A DNA stretch of 45,305 nt. Source: JACKFB01 sp041389525. Its GTDB lineage: Bacteria; Myxococcota_A; UBA9042; PHBI01; JACKFB01. How positions within the stretch are numbered: the stretch's first letter is position 1; every line of letters starts with the position of its first letter. A program made the translations under genes and the position numbers. Location of the stretch: assembly GCA_041389525.1 (NCBI GenBank), contig JAWKRR010000059.1:1-45305 (forward strand). The letters are read 5' to 3'. Below the pieces are notes generated by a model. That model was not told the DNA's origin, ran no database searches, and was given only the letters and a program-made list of their open reading frames with translations. Shown piece after piece: positions 33,158-42,837 of the stretch.

Positions 33158-36100
33158 GTGGAGTCTGACGGACCACCTGCCGAAACGCAGCCCTCCGCGT
33201 CCAGAACTGACGCCGAGAACCTCACAGATCTCGAGCTGGTCTACGAGCCTTCGATCAACTGGGCGCTCTATCAGAACGGGGTCTCGGTCATTCGTCATCT
33301 GGCGCTGACCAACCGTGGCGCTGTTCCGCTGCGCAACGTCGAACTGCGCTTGCGGGCCGAGCCGGAGATCGCGTCGACCAGCGTGGCGAAGCTCGACCGG
33401 CTCGACCCAGGGACCACTCACGCCTTCGACGGATTTGACCTCGCGCTTGTCCCAGGCCGACTTGCCGGGCGGGAGGAGCGGCTCCGCGGGAGGATCGAGC
33501 TGGAGGTGATATCCGACGGCCGCGTTCTGCGCGCGGAGACCCGACCGATCACCATCTACGCCCACAACGAGTGGGCCGGCGTAGCGGCGCTTCCGGAGCT
33601 GCTCGCGGCCTTCGTGCAGCCGAATCATCCGCGAATCCCCCTGTTCTTGGACCTCGTTCGCAAGCACATGCAGGCGTGGACCCAGGATCCGTCGCTCAAT
33701 GGCTACCAGTCGGGCAACCCGGTGCGCGTCCGACAACTGGCCGCCGCGGTGTATGCGGCCCTGCAATCCCGCGACATCACTTACGTAAACCCGCCCGCGA
33801 GCTTCGAGAGAAGCGGTCAGAAGATCCGAAACCCGGAAGAAATCCTGAGCTCGAGTATGGGTACCTGCCTCGACTTGGCGGTGATCGGGGCCGCGTGTCT
33901 GGAGGCGGTCGGGCTGCACCCCCTCCTCTTCGTGGTCGAGGGCCACGCCTTTTGCGGAGTTTGGCTCGAGGAGAGCTCGTTCCCCGAGCCGACCATGGGC
34001 GAAGCGTTGGCGATCACAAAGCGGAGCGAGCTCGGAGAGATCACCGCCTTCGACCCCACCACGGCGACCCGCCGACCCATCATCGGCTTCGCCGACTCGG
34101 AGCGCGCTGCGCAGCGCGAGCTGGCAGATCAGGCAAAGTTCCTTTGCGCGATCGACGTCTTCTGCGCTCGCCGGTACGGCGCCGGAATTCGGCCGCTCGC
34201 CAGCGGCGCGGAGGCGATGGCCGGAGCCGAGGCCGCGCGGCCGCACGATGCGGTGTTCAGCGGCCCGGAGGTCAACCGAGATCTGGAATTGCGGAGGCGC
34301 GCCAGCACGACGAGTCGCGGCGCGCGGGCGGGCGCGGCCGGGACCGTCGAGGCGCGGTTGGATCAGTGGCGAGCGCGCTTGTTGGACCTGACGCGACGAA
34401 ATCGCTTGATCAACTACAAGCCCACCAAGGCGTCGGTCCCGCTGCTCGTCCACGACGCCGGCGCCGTCGAGGACGCCCTGGCCGACGGTCTTCGGCTCGC
34501 GATCCACCCCAAGCCCGATATCCGGACGCCGGATGGGCGGCCGATGCCCTCAGTCGACCCAAAGGCCCTACACGGGCACTTGGAGTCTGAGCTGGCGCTC
34601 AAGCGGCTGCGCGCCGATCTCCCCGCCGGTGACCTTGAGGGCCGACTGGTCGGGCTCTATCGAAAGGCGCGAACCAGCCTCGAGGAGGGTGGCGCGAACA
34701 CGCTATATCTGGCGGTCGGGTTCCTCGAGTGGACGGAGCCGAAGAGCAAGGGCGAGCCCCAAAGAGCGCCGATTCTGCTGCTGCCGCTTGAGTTGCACCG
34801 CGAACGCATCGGCCACCCGCTGCAGATCTCGCTCGGTGACGACGAGCCGATGCTCAACGTCACGCTCCTAGAGAAACTACGCTCCGACTACGGCATTGCG
34901 TCGCCGGAGCTCTACGAGTTGCCCACGGACGATTCCGGCCTCGACATCCCGCTCATCCTCCGGCGCTTCAAGGAGGCAGTGCGCGACCAATCGGGCTGGC
35001 GCGTCGTCGACGACGCCCACATCAGCGTCTTCACCTTCTCGAAGCACCTGATGTGGAGCGACTTGACCAGCCGCATCGAGGAGATCAAGGCCAACCCCCA
35101 GGTCGCGGCGATCCTCAGCGGACGCGCGCCCGAGGCGCCGTCGGGGCCCGCAGCGCCCACCGCGGCGACTTTGGATCAGCACGTCCACCCGAACCGCCAG
35201 TTCTGCCCGCTGGACGCCGATTCGACACAGCTTGAGGCGGTCTTCGCCGCGGCCGCGGGCCGGAGCTTCGTGCTCGAGGGACCACCCGGCACCGGCAAGA
35301 GCCAGACAATTACGAACCTCATCGCGCAATGCCTCGCGAGCGGGCAGCGCGTCCTCTTCGTGTCCGAGAAGATGGCGGCGCTCAGCGTCGTTCACCGGCG
35401 GCTCGAGAGCATCGGCCTCGGCCCGTTCTGTCTGGAGCTGCATTCCAATTCGGCGTCGAAGCTCGAGATCATCGGGCAGCTCATCGTCAGTTTGGATGCG
35501 AACAACGGCACCGCGGCGGCGAATTGGGAGGAGCGCGCGCGCGAGCTGTCGGAGCTTCGCGGGCACCTCAACGGACTGGCCGACGGGATCGGTCGGCGAC
35601 GTCCATTCGGCCTGAGCGTGTTCGACGCGACGAGCAGGCTGATCGGCTTGCAGGGCGCGGCCAAGGTCGACATCCGCTGGGCACAACGCCCGGACTCGGT
35701 CGATGCGAGCTGGCGTCAAGGTGTGCTGGCCGCTGCATCGGCCCTAGGGACCGCGGCCTCTGCGACCGGCACCCCCTCGACGCACCCCTGGCGCGGGGCC
35801 GATGCGGTTCGGTGGCAACCCGTCCTCGAGAACGACCTGAAGGGCTCGGTCGCCGCGACAGGTCAAGCAGTCAGGGCCCTGTACGAGGCCTCGAGAGGCC
35901 TCGGCGCGTTGCTCGGCTTCGAGGCGGCCAATCTCAGTGCGGAGGGGCTGAAGAGCCTCCGCGGCGTCGCCGAGAGCCTCGCGACATGCCCCGGCCCGCC
36001 AGCCGAGCTGATGCGGCCGGGGTCATGGGTAGCGACCCGAGACGATCTCGCGGCAACCGCCGCCGTGGGCCGACAGCGCAAAACCGCATGGGCCTCCGTC

Positions 36101-39100
36101 GCCGAGCGATGGACCCCAGACGCGTTGAAGATGGCCGAGATTCCCGCCCTTCGCGCCCGCTACCGCCGCTGGGCGGGGGCCTTCGCCCTCTTCGCATTCT
36201 TCATGCTGTGGACCGCCAAAGCCGCCCTACGCCGCGTCGCGAAGGCAGGGACCGTTCCGCCGCCGCGCCAGACCTTGGAAGACCTGGAGCGGCTGGGCGA
36301 GGTGAAGCAACTGGACAACCAGATTGAGCAGGGAGCCAGCCGGGCGGCGACAGCCCTGGGCGCTCTCTGGCGTGGTCGAGACTCGGACTGGCAGGCCATC
36401 GACGCCACGCTGTCATGGGTGAACGAGTTTCGGCGTGTTGTGGCGAGGTTCAGGCCCTTCGTGCCCAAGGAGCGGCAATCGGCGGTGTCAGAGCGCCTGA
36501 CACGACTGACTACCCACGATTTCGAGGGGCTCGCGCGCGGGCTGCCCGACGGTGACCTCGTCCACGTCTTCTTGGAGGCCGCCAAGCGCGCCGACGCAAC
36601 CATGGCGCGGCTGAGCACCGCCATTGGAATGGCTGATGGCGCCTGGAGCGCGGCCGACGAACCGTACTGCCGCAGCGTCGTCGCGCGCCTGTCAGGGATG
36701 AACAAGGGCCTGGACCGCCTGAGAGATTGGAGTCACTACTTGGAGGCCCGGCGCGTGGCTCGCGAGCACGGCCTGGAGGCGCTGGTGACGCTGCTGGAGG
36801 GCGGTGAACTCCGGCCCGACCAGGTCGCCGATGCGGGTGATCAGGCGCTGCACTTCTGGTGGCTGGGCGCGGTCATGGCGGGCGAACCCGTGCTGAGCGG
36901 CTTCAACCGACTCAGTCACGACAAGCGCGTCCAGCGGTTTCGGGAACTGGACCAGGCGCTGATGGCCCTTGCCACCGACGAGATCCGGGCCCGCGTCGCG
37001 CAACATATCCCGAAGGACTCAACCCCTTCCCACGGCAGTTCTGAGCTGTCGCTCCTGCTGCGCGAGGGGCAGAAGAAGAGTCGACACATGCCTTTGCGCA
37101 AGCTCTTCCAACAGATCCCATCGCTGCTGGGCCGGCTCAAGCCCTGCTTGCTGATGAGCCCGCTCTCTGTGGCGCAGTATCTCGACCCGAAGATGCCAGC
37201 GTTCGATTTGGTCGTGTTCGACGAGGCCAGCCAAATCCCGGCGTGGGATGCGATCGGGGCGATCGCTCGCGGCAATCAACTAGTGGTGGTCGGCGACCCG
37301 AAGCAGCTCCCTCCGACGAACTTCTTTCAAAAGATGGAGTCGGACGAGGCAGTCGACGACAACGATTTCGAAGAGTTGGAGAGCATTCTCAACGAGTGCC
37401 TCGCCTCGGGCATGCAGCAGCGACACCTGGGTTGGCACTACCGCAGTCGGCACGAGTCGCTGATTGCGTTCTCGAATCACCACTACTACGGCGGACGACT
37501 ACTGACCTTTCCCAGCGCGGAGGCCGAGGTCCCCTCCCTGGGCGTGAAATGGCAGCACGTCCCGGACGGGCACTACGACCGCGGCGGCACGCGGACCAAC
37601 GTGGGCGAAGCGCGGGCGCTCGTCGACGACGTGGTGCGGCGCCTCCGCGATCCCGAGGAGGCCAGGCGGTCCATCGGTGTCGTGACTTTCAGCACCGCCC
37701 AGCAAGCGCTGATCGAGAAGCTGCTGGACAAGAAGCGTGAGGAGCTGCCCGAGATCGAGCAGTACTTCCAGGACAGCGCGCCTGAGCGGATCTTCGTGAA
37801 GAATCTCGAGAGCGTGCAGGGCGACGAGCGGGACGTCATCCTCTTCTCGATTTGCTACGCCCACGACGCCAAGGGCCAGATGTTCATGAACTTCGGCCCG
37901 CTGAACCGCGACGGAGGCGAGCGGCGCTTGAACGTGGCGGTGACCCGAGCACGAGAACAACTCGTCGTCTTCTCCTCGCTGACACCGGACCAGATCGACC
38001 TTCGACGGACGAGCGCGGTGGCGGTCAAACACCTCGCCCACTTCTTGCGCTACGCCGCGCACGGACCGAAGGCTATTGACGCCGCGACGCAGGTCCATTA
38101 CCGCCTGGAGTCGCCCTTCGAGGAGCAAGTCTGCAAGGCGATGCTGGCTAAGGGCTGGGACGTGGACTCCCAGGTCGGATGTTCGGGCTACCGCATCGAC
38201 TTGGCCGTGCGGGACCCCAAACTACCCGGCCGATACCTGCTTGGCGTCGAGTGCGACGGGGCGAGTTACCACAGCAGCAAGAACGCCCGAGATCGGGACC
38301 GCCTTAGAGAGCAGGTGTTGACGGAGAGCTACGGCTGGACGCTGCACCGAATCTGGTCCACCGATTGGTGGCACAACCCGGCCGCCGAGATGGCGCGGCT
38401 TGATGAAAGTCTGGAGCGCGCGCGACTGGCACCCACGGCGAAGCGACCAGAGCCTCGCACGGTCCCGGCGGCCGCCGCGCCATCGTCCAGCGCAGAGCCT
38501 GGTTTGGCCCCGCGGCCCTATGCCTCCCGGCCGGTCACGGCGCCGCCTGCAGGAATCTCGGAGATCGTCGCGCGCTACCAATCGGCACCGGACATCCGCG
38601 ACACGCCCTCCGCGCTTGAGGGCGCGGCCGTCTACGTGTTCGCCGATCTTAGGGATATGGCTCCGCGGCCTGCCGACGATTTTCATGATGCCCGCTTCGA
38701 CCGAGTGATCGTCGAGCAGGTCCTGAGAATCGTGCGAGAAGAGGCACCGATCCACTTGGATTTCGTAGCGCGGCCGCTTATCGCCGTTTGGGGCCTGTCG
38801 CGCCGCACGAAGCGGGTACAGGAGCGCGTGGCGACGCTGGTCGGACTTGCGATGAGGCGGGACCCCGCGATCGTCCTCCAAGGTGATTTCGTCTGGAAGC
38901 GAGAGATGCTCGGAGGGGGGTGGCGTGGCTTTCGGTACCCCGCGGAGAGCGACGAGATCGAACGTCGCGACGCATCGATGATCCCGTCTCAGGAGATCGC
39001 AAACGCCGCGCGAGCAGCGTTGAAGGTGCACCGCGCGCTCCCCGCGGACGCCTTGGTGGTCGACCTCTCGCGCATCTTCGGGTTCGCGCAGACCGGTTCC

Positions 39101-39202
39101 CGCGTGCGCGCCGCGATGGAGGCCGGTATCGAACACCTACTCGCCAGCGGCGAGGCGGTTCGCCGCGGCGAGCTCATCGAGCTGGAATCCACGAAGGGCT
39201 GA
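33158..39202 (+). CDS. DUF4011 / SF1 helicase / Vsr-like nuclease / DUF3320 protein, probable anti-phage defence
   Basis: 2014 residues from GTG 33158. Order: an Ig-like strand region (about 25-140); a transglutaminase-like domain with Cys237 (SSMGTCLDLAV), His263 (VEGHAFCGVW) and Asp299 (ITAFDPTT); DUF4011 (from about 395, DQWRARLLDLTRRNRLINY); helicase motif I EGPPGTGKSQT (Lys714); a coiled insertion with a hydrophobic patch near 1005-1023; motif II VVFDEASQIPA (Asp1355); GDPKQLPP; HLGWHYRSRHE; VQGDERDVILFS; NVAVTRAREQL; a Vsr/DUF559-like nuclease (about 1645-1765) with SPFEEQV, Asp1681 and Glu1698 (GVECDGASYH); and a DUF3320-type tail (about 1800-2010). The DUF4011-helicase-Vsr layout is that of the single-gene phage-defence protein called Hhe, from memory of published work. 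Third codon positions hold more A/T than in neighbours, suggesting transfer. Confidence 0.9.
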   Translation: MESDGPPAETQPSASRTDAENLTDLELVYEPSINWALYQNGVSVIRHLALTNRGAVPLRNVELRLRAEPEIASTSVAKLDRLDPGTTHAFDGFDLALVPGRLAGREERLRGRIELEVISDGRVLRAETRPITIYAHNEWAGVAALPELLAAFVQPNHPRIPLFLDLVRKHMQAWTQDPSLNGYQSGNPVRVRQLAAAVYAALQSRDITYVNPPASFERSGQKIRNPEEILSSSMGTCLDLAVIGAACLEAVGLHPLLFVVEGHAFCGVWLEESSFPEPTMGEALAITKRSELGEITAFDPTTATRRPIIGFADSERAAQRELADQAKFLCAIDVFCARRYGAGIRPLASGAEAMAGAEAARPHDAVFSGPEVNRDLELRRRASTTSRGARAGAAGTVEARLDQWRARLLDLTRRNRLINYKPTKASVPLLVHDAGAVEDALADGLRLAIHPKPDIRTPDGRPMPSVDPKALHGHLESELALKRLRADLPAGDLEGRLVGLYRKARTSLEEGGANTLYLAVGFLEWTEPKSKGEPQRAPILLLPLELHRERIGHPLQISLGDDEPMLNVTLLEKLRSDYGIASPELYELPTDDSGLDIPLILRRFKEAVRDQSGWRVVDDAHISVFTFSKHLMWSDLTSRIEEIKANPQVAAILSGRAPEAPSGPAAPTAATLDQHVHPNRQFCPLDADSTQLEAVFAAAAGRSFVLEGPPGTGKSQTITNLIAQCLASGQRVLFVSEKMAALSVVHRRLESIGLGPFCLELHSNSASKLEIIGQLIVSLDANNGTAAANWEERARELSELRGHLNGLADGIGRRRPFGLSVFDATSRLIGLQGAAKVDIRWAQRPDSVDASWRQGVLAAASALGTAASATGTPSTHPWRGADAVRWQPVLENDLKGSVAATGQAVRALYEASRGLGALLGFEAANLSAEGLKSLRGVAESLATCPGPPAELMRPGSWVATRDDLAATAAVGRQRKTAWASVAERWTPDALKMAEIPALRARYRRWAGAFALFAFFMLWTAKAALRRVAKAGTVPPPRQTLEDLERLGEVKQLDNQIEQGASRAATALGALWRGRDSDWQAIDATLSWVNEFRRVVARFRPFVPKERQSAVSERLTRLTTHDFEGLARGLPDGDLVHVFLEAAKRADATMARLSTAIGMADGAWSAADEPYCRSVVARLSGMNKGLDRLRDWSHYLEARRVAREHGLEALVTLLEGGELRPDQVADAGDQALHFWWLGAVMAGEPVLSGFNRLSHDKRVQRFRELDQALMALATDEIRARVAQHIPKDSTPSHGSSELSLLLREGQKKSRHMPLRKLFQQIPSLLGRLKPCLLMSPLSVAQYLDPKMPAFDLVVFDEASQIPAWDAIGAIARGNQLVVVGDPKQLPPTNFFQKMESDEAVDDNDFEELESILNECLASGMQQRHLGWHYRSRHESLIAFSNHHYYGGRLLTFPSAEAEVPSLGVKWQHVPDGHYDRGGTRTNVGEARALVDDVVRRLRDPEEARRSIGVVTFSTAQQALIEKLLDKKREELPEIEQYFQDSAPERIFVKNLESVQGDERDVILFSICYAHDAKGQMFMNFGPLNRDGGERRLNVAVTRAREQLVVFSSLTPDQIDLRRTSAVAVKHLAHFLRYAAHGPKAIDAATQVHYRLESPFEEQVCKAMLAKGWDVDSQVGCSGYRIDLAVRDPKLPGRYLLGVECDGASYHSSKNARDRDRLREQVLTESYGWTLHRIWSTDWWHNPAAEMARLDESLERARLAPTAKRPEPRTVPAAAAPSSSAEPGLAPRPYASRPVTAPPAGISEIVARYQSAPDIRDTPSALEGAAVYVFADLRDMAPRPADDFHDARFDRVIVEQVLRIVREEAPIHLDFVARPLIAVWGLSRRTKRVQERVATLVGLAMRRDPAIVLQGDFVWKREMLGGGWRGFRYPAESDEIERRDASMIPSQEIANAARAALKVHRALPADALVVDLSRIFGFAQTGSRVRAAMEAGIEHLLASGEAVRRGELIELESTKG

Positions 39203-39236
39203 ACGCACCCCTGAAACGGCGATGCTGTGCTCCGCC

Positions 39237-40658
39237 CTACGCGCCGAGCTTCTTCAGCGTGTCGCGCAGGGTCGCGATCGTCGCGGCCGGCGCTAGGATT
39301 TGCACGCGGGTGCCGGCGTTTTCGTGGGTTTCGCTCAGGACGCGCGCGGTCTCGTGGAGGGTGTGGACCATCTTCTGGTGGCGGTAGGGGACGAAGAACT
39401 CCGCCTCCTCCATGTCGCGCTCGAAGAAGGCGACCACGCGTTGGTGGAGCGCGGTGATGTCTTCGGGGCGGCGGGCGGAGAGGATGATCGCGTCGGGGCG
39501 TTCGGCCTTGAGGGCCTCGATCTCCTCGTCGGTGAGGAGGTCGGCCTTGTTGAAGACCAGCAACGACGGGGTGTCGCCGGCCTCCAGCTCGGCCAGGACG
39601 TCGATGGTGACCTGGAGCTGGCTGCGCCAGGCGACGTCGGCGGCGTCGACGACGTGCAGCAGCAGCGCGGCGTCGCGGGCCTCGGCCAGGGTCGAGCGGA
39701 AGGACGCCACGAGGTCGTGAGGCAGCTTCTTGATGAAGCCGACCGTGTCGCTGACCAGGAGCCGCGGCCGCGTCTCGGGCTGCAGCACGCGGACCGTCGT
39801 GTCCAAGGTCGCGAAGAGCTGGTCCTGGACGTATACCTCGCTGCCGGTCAGCGCCCGCATCAGCGAGGATTTTCCTGCGTTCGTGTAGCCGACCAGCGCC
39901 AAGGTGTCGCGCTGGGCGCGGCGCGAGCGCCGGAGGTCCGATTCGCGCGAGACCGCCACCAGCTCGTGGCGTAGCTCGGCGATGCGGTCGCGCACGCGAC
40001 GGCGGTCCAGCTCCAGCGCCGACTCGCCCGCTCCCTTGCCGCCGATGCCACCGCGCTGTCGCTCCACGCCGGCGCCCGTCGCCCGCAACCGCGGCGCCAG
40101 GTAGACCAACCGGGCGATCTCGACCTGCAGCCGCGCCTCCCGAGTCCGCGCGTGGCGCTGAAAGATGCTGAGGATGACCGAGCTGCGGTCGAGCACCTCC
40201 ACGCCGGTCACACTCTCGAGATTGCGCAGTTGCGACGGCGTCAGGTCATGGTCGAAGAGCACCACCTGCGCCCGCTCGTCCTCGGGCAGCGACATCGCCT
40301 CCTGCAAGGCCAGCGCCGCGTCCGCCGCGTCTTCGGCCGCCTCCTCGCCCTCGTCGCCCTCGTCGTCCCCAGCGCCGCCGCTGCCTTTGCGCTTCGCCGC
40401 GCCCGAGGCCACCACGCCAGGCCCGCCGGTCCAGCGCGCAAGCTCCATCAGCTTACCCTGTCCCAGCACCGTCGCCGCCCGCGTGTCAGGTCGCCCCTGG
40501 GTCAGCCGGCCGATCACGTCCAGCCCGAGCGTCTTCGCCAAGCGCGCCAGCTCGTCCAGCGACGAGTGCAGCTCGGCCTCGGTGGTCTGCGGCAGGTGCA
40601 CCCCGACCAACAGAGCGCGGGCTCCGACGGTCGCCGTCCATGGTGAGTCTTCGTTCAT
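39237..40658 (-). CDS. hflX: Ribosome-associated GTPase HflX
   Basis: 473 residues. HflX binds the 50S subunit and splits stalled or hibernating ribosomes. N-terminal HflX domain: GRPDTRAATVLGQGKL and VVLFDHDLTPSQLRNLE, VLDRSSVILSIFQRHA; then the glycine-rich ERQRGGIGGKGAGES linker; GTPase motifs G1 GYTNAGKSS, G3 DTVGFIKKLPHDLV and G4 NKAD. An unusual acidic insertion (about 83-118, with GDDEGDEGEEAAEDAADAA) splits the N-terminal domain between the GQGKL and the DHDL strands. ATG 40658 has only a weak upstream AGG. It is convergent with the helicase gene (34 bases apart). Confidence 0.95.
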   Translation of the reverse strand: MNEDSPWTATVGARALLVGVHLPQTTEAELHSSLDELARLAKTLGLDVIGRLTQGRPDTRAATVLGQGKLMELARWTGGPGVVASGAAKRKGSGGAGDDEGDEGEEAAEDAADAALALQEAMSLPEDERAQVVLFDHDLTPSQLRNLESVTGVEVLDRSSVILSIFQRHARTREARLQVEIARLVYLAPRLRATGAGVERQRGGIGGKGAGESALELDRRRVRDRIAELRHELVAVSRESDLRRSRRAQRDTLALVGYTNAGKSSLMRALTGSEVYVQDQLFATLDTTVRVLQPETRPRLLVSDTVGFIKKLPHDLVASFRSTLAEARDAALLLHVVDAADVAWRSQLQVTIDVLAELEAGDTPSLLVFNKADLLTDEEIEALKAERPDAIILSARRPEDITALHQRVVAFFERDMEEAEFFVPYRHQKMVHTLHETARVLSETHENAGTRVQILAPAATIATLRDTLKKLGA

Positions 40659-40752
40659 CCGCGCGGCCTATAGCGTAGTTCAGCGCTCGAAGCGATGGCG
40701 TTGACGGCCGGGCCCACCCGCCAGCCGGCGCCGAACCGCCACGCCGCCCGCC

Positions 40753-42786
40753 TCAGGGTCGCCACGGATGAAGCCGCGACAGCAGCGCGCCCAGCCCGTC
40801 CGCGTCGAGGCTCTCGCTGCTCTGCGCCGCGTCCATCGCCAGCATCAGCCCCTGCGCCCCCGCCGCCAGCGCCGCCTCCGCCAGCGCCGGCACCCGCCGC
40901 GACTCGCCGGCCGCCCGCCCCGGCGCCACCAGCACCGGCAGATGCGTCCGCTCGCGCAGCACCGGGATCGCCGCCAGGTCGAGGCTGGCCCCCGTCGCCG
41001 TCTCCAGCGTCCGAATCCCCGAATCGCTAAGAATCACCTGCTGATTTCCCTGCCCCAGGATCTGCTCGGCCGCCGACAGCCACTCGTCGATGGTCGCCCC
41101 CGGCCCGCGCTCCAGCACCACCGGCCGGTCGCCCCGCCCCACCGCCTCCAGCAGCGGGAAGTTGTCCATCTGCCGCGCCGGCACCAGCAGCATCGTCGCG
41201 AACCGCGAGACCGCCTCCACCTCCGCCGGCTGCACCACCTCCGCCAAGACCGGCAGCCCCGTCGCCAGCCCCGCCTCGGCCAAGAGCTCGACGCCCGCCA
41301 GCCCAAGCCCCCCAGTCCCCGCCGCCGTCCGCGCGGAGAACGCCCCGCCCGTCAGCACATCCACCCCCAGATGCCGCAGCGCCCGCGCGCACGCCATCAC
41401 CTGCTCGCGCGACGTCACCCGCGGCGGCCCGGCGACCACGACCGCCCGCGGCCCGCCGAATCGCACCGCCCCCACCAGCACCACGCTGTCGTCGGCCCGG
41501 TGCGCCCGCGACGCCAACCGATACGGCTTCTTCTCCAGCGCCGCGATGAGCCCCGGGACCTCGACCGGCGACGGCGCCCCCGCCCGCGCGACCGCCGCAG
41601 GCCTCGGCGGGCGCGGCTCGGCCGGCCGATTGTCCCGCACATTCCGCGCCGGATAGGACCCCAGCACCTTCAACAGCCGCGTGTTGCTGGCCAGCGCCTC
41701 CATCGCCTCGCCCACCGCCGGGTCAGCCAAGTTCCCCTCGAAGTCGACGTAGAACAGGTACTCCCACGGCACGTGCGGCCTGGGCCGCGACTCCAGCTTC
41801 GTCAAGTTCAGGTGGTGGTCCGCCAGGACGCCAAGGCAGCGCAGCAGCGCCCCCTCCTCGTGCCCCGTCGCGAAGATGATCGACGTCTTGCACGGGATCC
41901 GCAGGTCGTAGGTCACGGCCTCCCGCGCCACGACCAGAAAGCGCGTGTAGTTCTCGCGCTGGTCGGCGATGTGCCGCTTGATGACGTGCAGCCCATACAG
42001 CCGCGCCGCCTCCTCGCTGGCGATGGCCGCCTGCGTGTCGTCCTGGTCGGCGATGATCTTCTTCACCGACATCGCCGTGTCCGTGAAGGCCTCGACGTGG
42101 CAATGCTGCAACGCACCCAAGAACCGCCCGCACTGAGCCAGCGCCGGCGCCTGCGAATAGATCCGCCGAATGTGCGAAAGCGGCACGTCACCCAGCGCGA
42201 TCAGGCAGTGCTCGACCGGCTGGATCTCCTCGCCGATCACCGCGAGATCGCTGGTGGCCAGCAGATCGTAGGCCTGGATGATGGAGCCCGCCGTCGTGTT
42301 CTCGATCGGCAGCAGCCCGTAGCGCGCCGTCCCGCCGCGGACCGCGTCGAGCAGGTCGGCGAAGACCGGGAACCCGCGAAACACCACGTCCTCAGACCGC
42401 GACGAGAAGTAGCGCCGGCACGCCAGGTGCGAGTAGCTGCCCTCGGTGCCCTGAAACGCGACGGTGTGCACCTCGTCGGCGCCGCCCTCTTCGCCGCGGC
42501 TCAGAAGCTCCTGCTGGTAGCGCAGCGAGTCATCGAAGATCTCGCGGAAGAGCCGCGTGACGAACCACGCGTCGACCCCAGCGTCTCGCGCCAGCGCCAC
42601 CAGTCGCCCCAGGTGCTCCTCCTCGCGCGCGAGGTCCCGCAGGTGCCCCGCCTGGTCGGCCTTGGCGCTCGCGACGCCCGCCACGACGCGCCGCCGCTCG
42701 GCCAGCGCCTCCACGATGGTCCGGTCGACGTCGCCGATCCGCTTTCGTAGCGCGGCCAGTTCCTTCTGCTGCACATCATCCGCCAT
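40753..42786 (-). CDS. pheA: Chorismate mutase - prephenate dehydratase with DAHP-synthase-like C-terminal domain
   Basis: 677 residues, ATG 42786 with GGAGG five bases upstream. Chorismate mutase (about 5-95): LRKRIGDVDRTIVEALAERR. Prephenate dehydratase (about 100-285): VAFQGTEGSYSHLACRRYF, LLPIENTTAGSI, and the catalytic ENYTRFLVV. ACT domain (about 295-375): KTSIIFATGHEEGALLRCLG with the ESRP phenylalanine site. Together these make phenylpyruvate from chorismate, with feedback control. After a Pro-rich linker, residues about 440-677 follow type I-beta DAHP synthase (TGGAFSARTA, PARQMDNFPLLEAVG, DSGIRTLET, LRERTHLPVLVAPG). The expected metal and substrate residues are changed: GPCAVE reads GPPRVT (453-458), the VDxSH site reads VAPGRAAG (620-627), and EVHPDP reads AMDAAQ. 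Probably regulatory, not catalytic. Confidence 0.92.
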   Translation of the reverse strand: MADDVQQKELAALRKRIGDVDRTIVEALAERRRVVAGVASAKADQAGHLRDLAREEEHLGRLVALARDAGVDAWFVTRLFREIFDDSLRYQQELLSRGEEGGADEVHTVAFQGTEGSYSHLACRRYFSSRSEDVVFRGFPVFADLLDAVRGGTARYGLLPIENTTAGSIIQAYDLLATSDLAVIGEEIQPVEHCLIALGDVPLSHIRRIYSQAPALAQCGRFLGALQHCHVEAFTDTAMSVKKIIADQDDTQAAIASEEAARLYGLHVIKRHIADQRENYTRFLVVAREAVTYDLRIPCKTSIIFATGHEEGALLRCLGVLADHHLNLTKLESRPRPHVPWEYLFYVDFEGNLADPAVGEAMEALASNTRLLKVLGSYPARNVRDNRPAEPRPPRPAAVARAGAPSPVEVPGLIAALEKKPYRLASRAHRADDSVVLVGAVRFGGPRAVVVAGPPRVTSREQVMACARALRHLGVDVLTGGAFSARTAAGTGGLGLAGVELLAEAGLATGLPVLAEVVQPAEVEAVSRFATMLLVPARQMDNFPLLEAVGRGDRPVVLERGPGATIDEWLSAAEQILGQGNQQVILSDSGIRTLETATGASLDLAAIPVLRERTHLPVLVAPGRAAGESRRVPALAEAALAAGAQGLMLAMDAAQSSESLDADGLGALLSRLHPWRP

Positions 42787-42837
42787 GGCCGCCTCCGCAG
42801 TGCCTGCGCGCATCGTAGTACGCGGCCGCGGCGCGCG

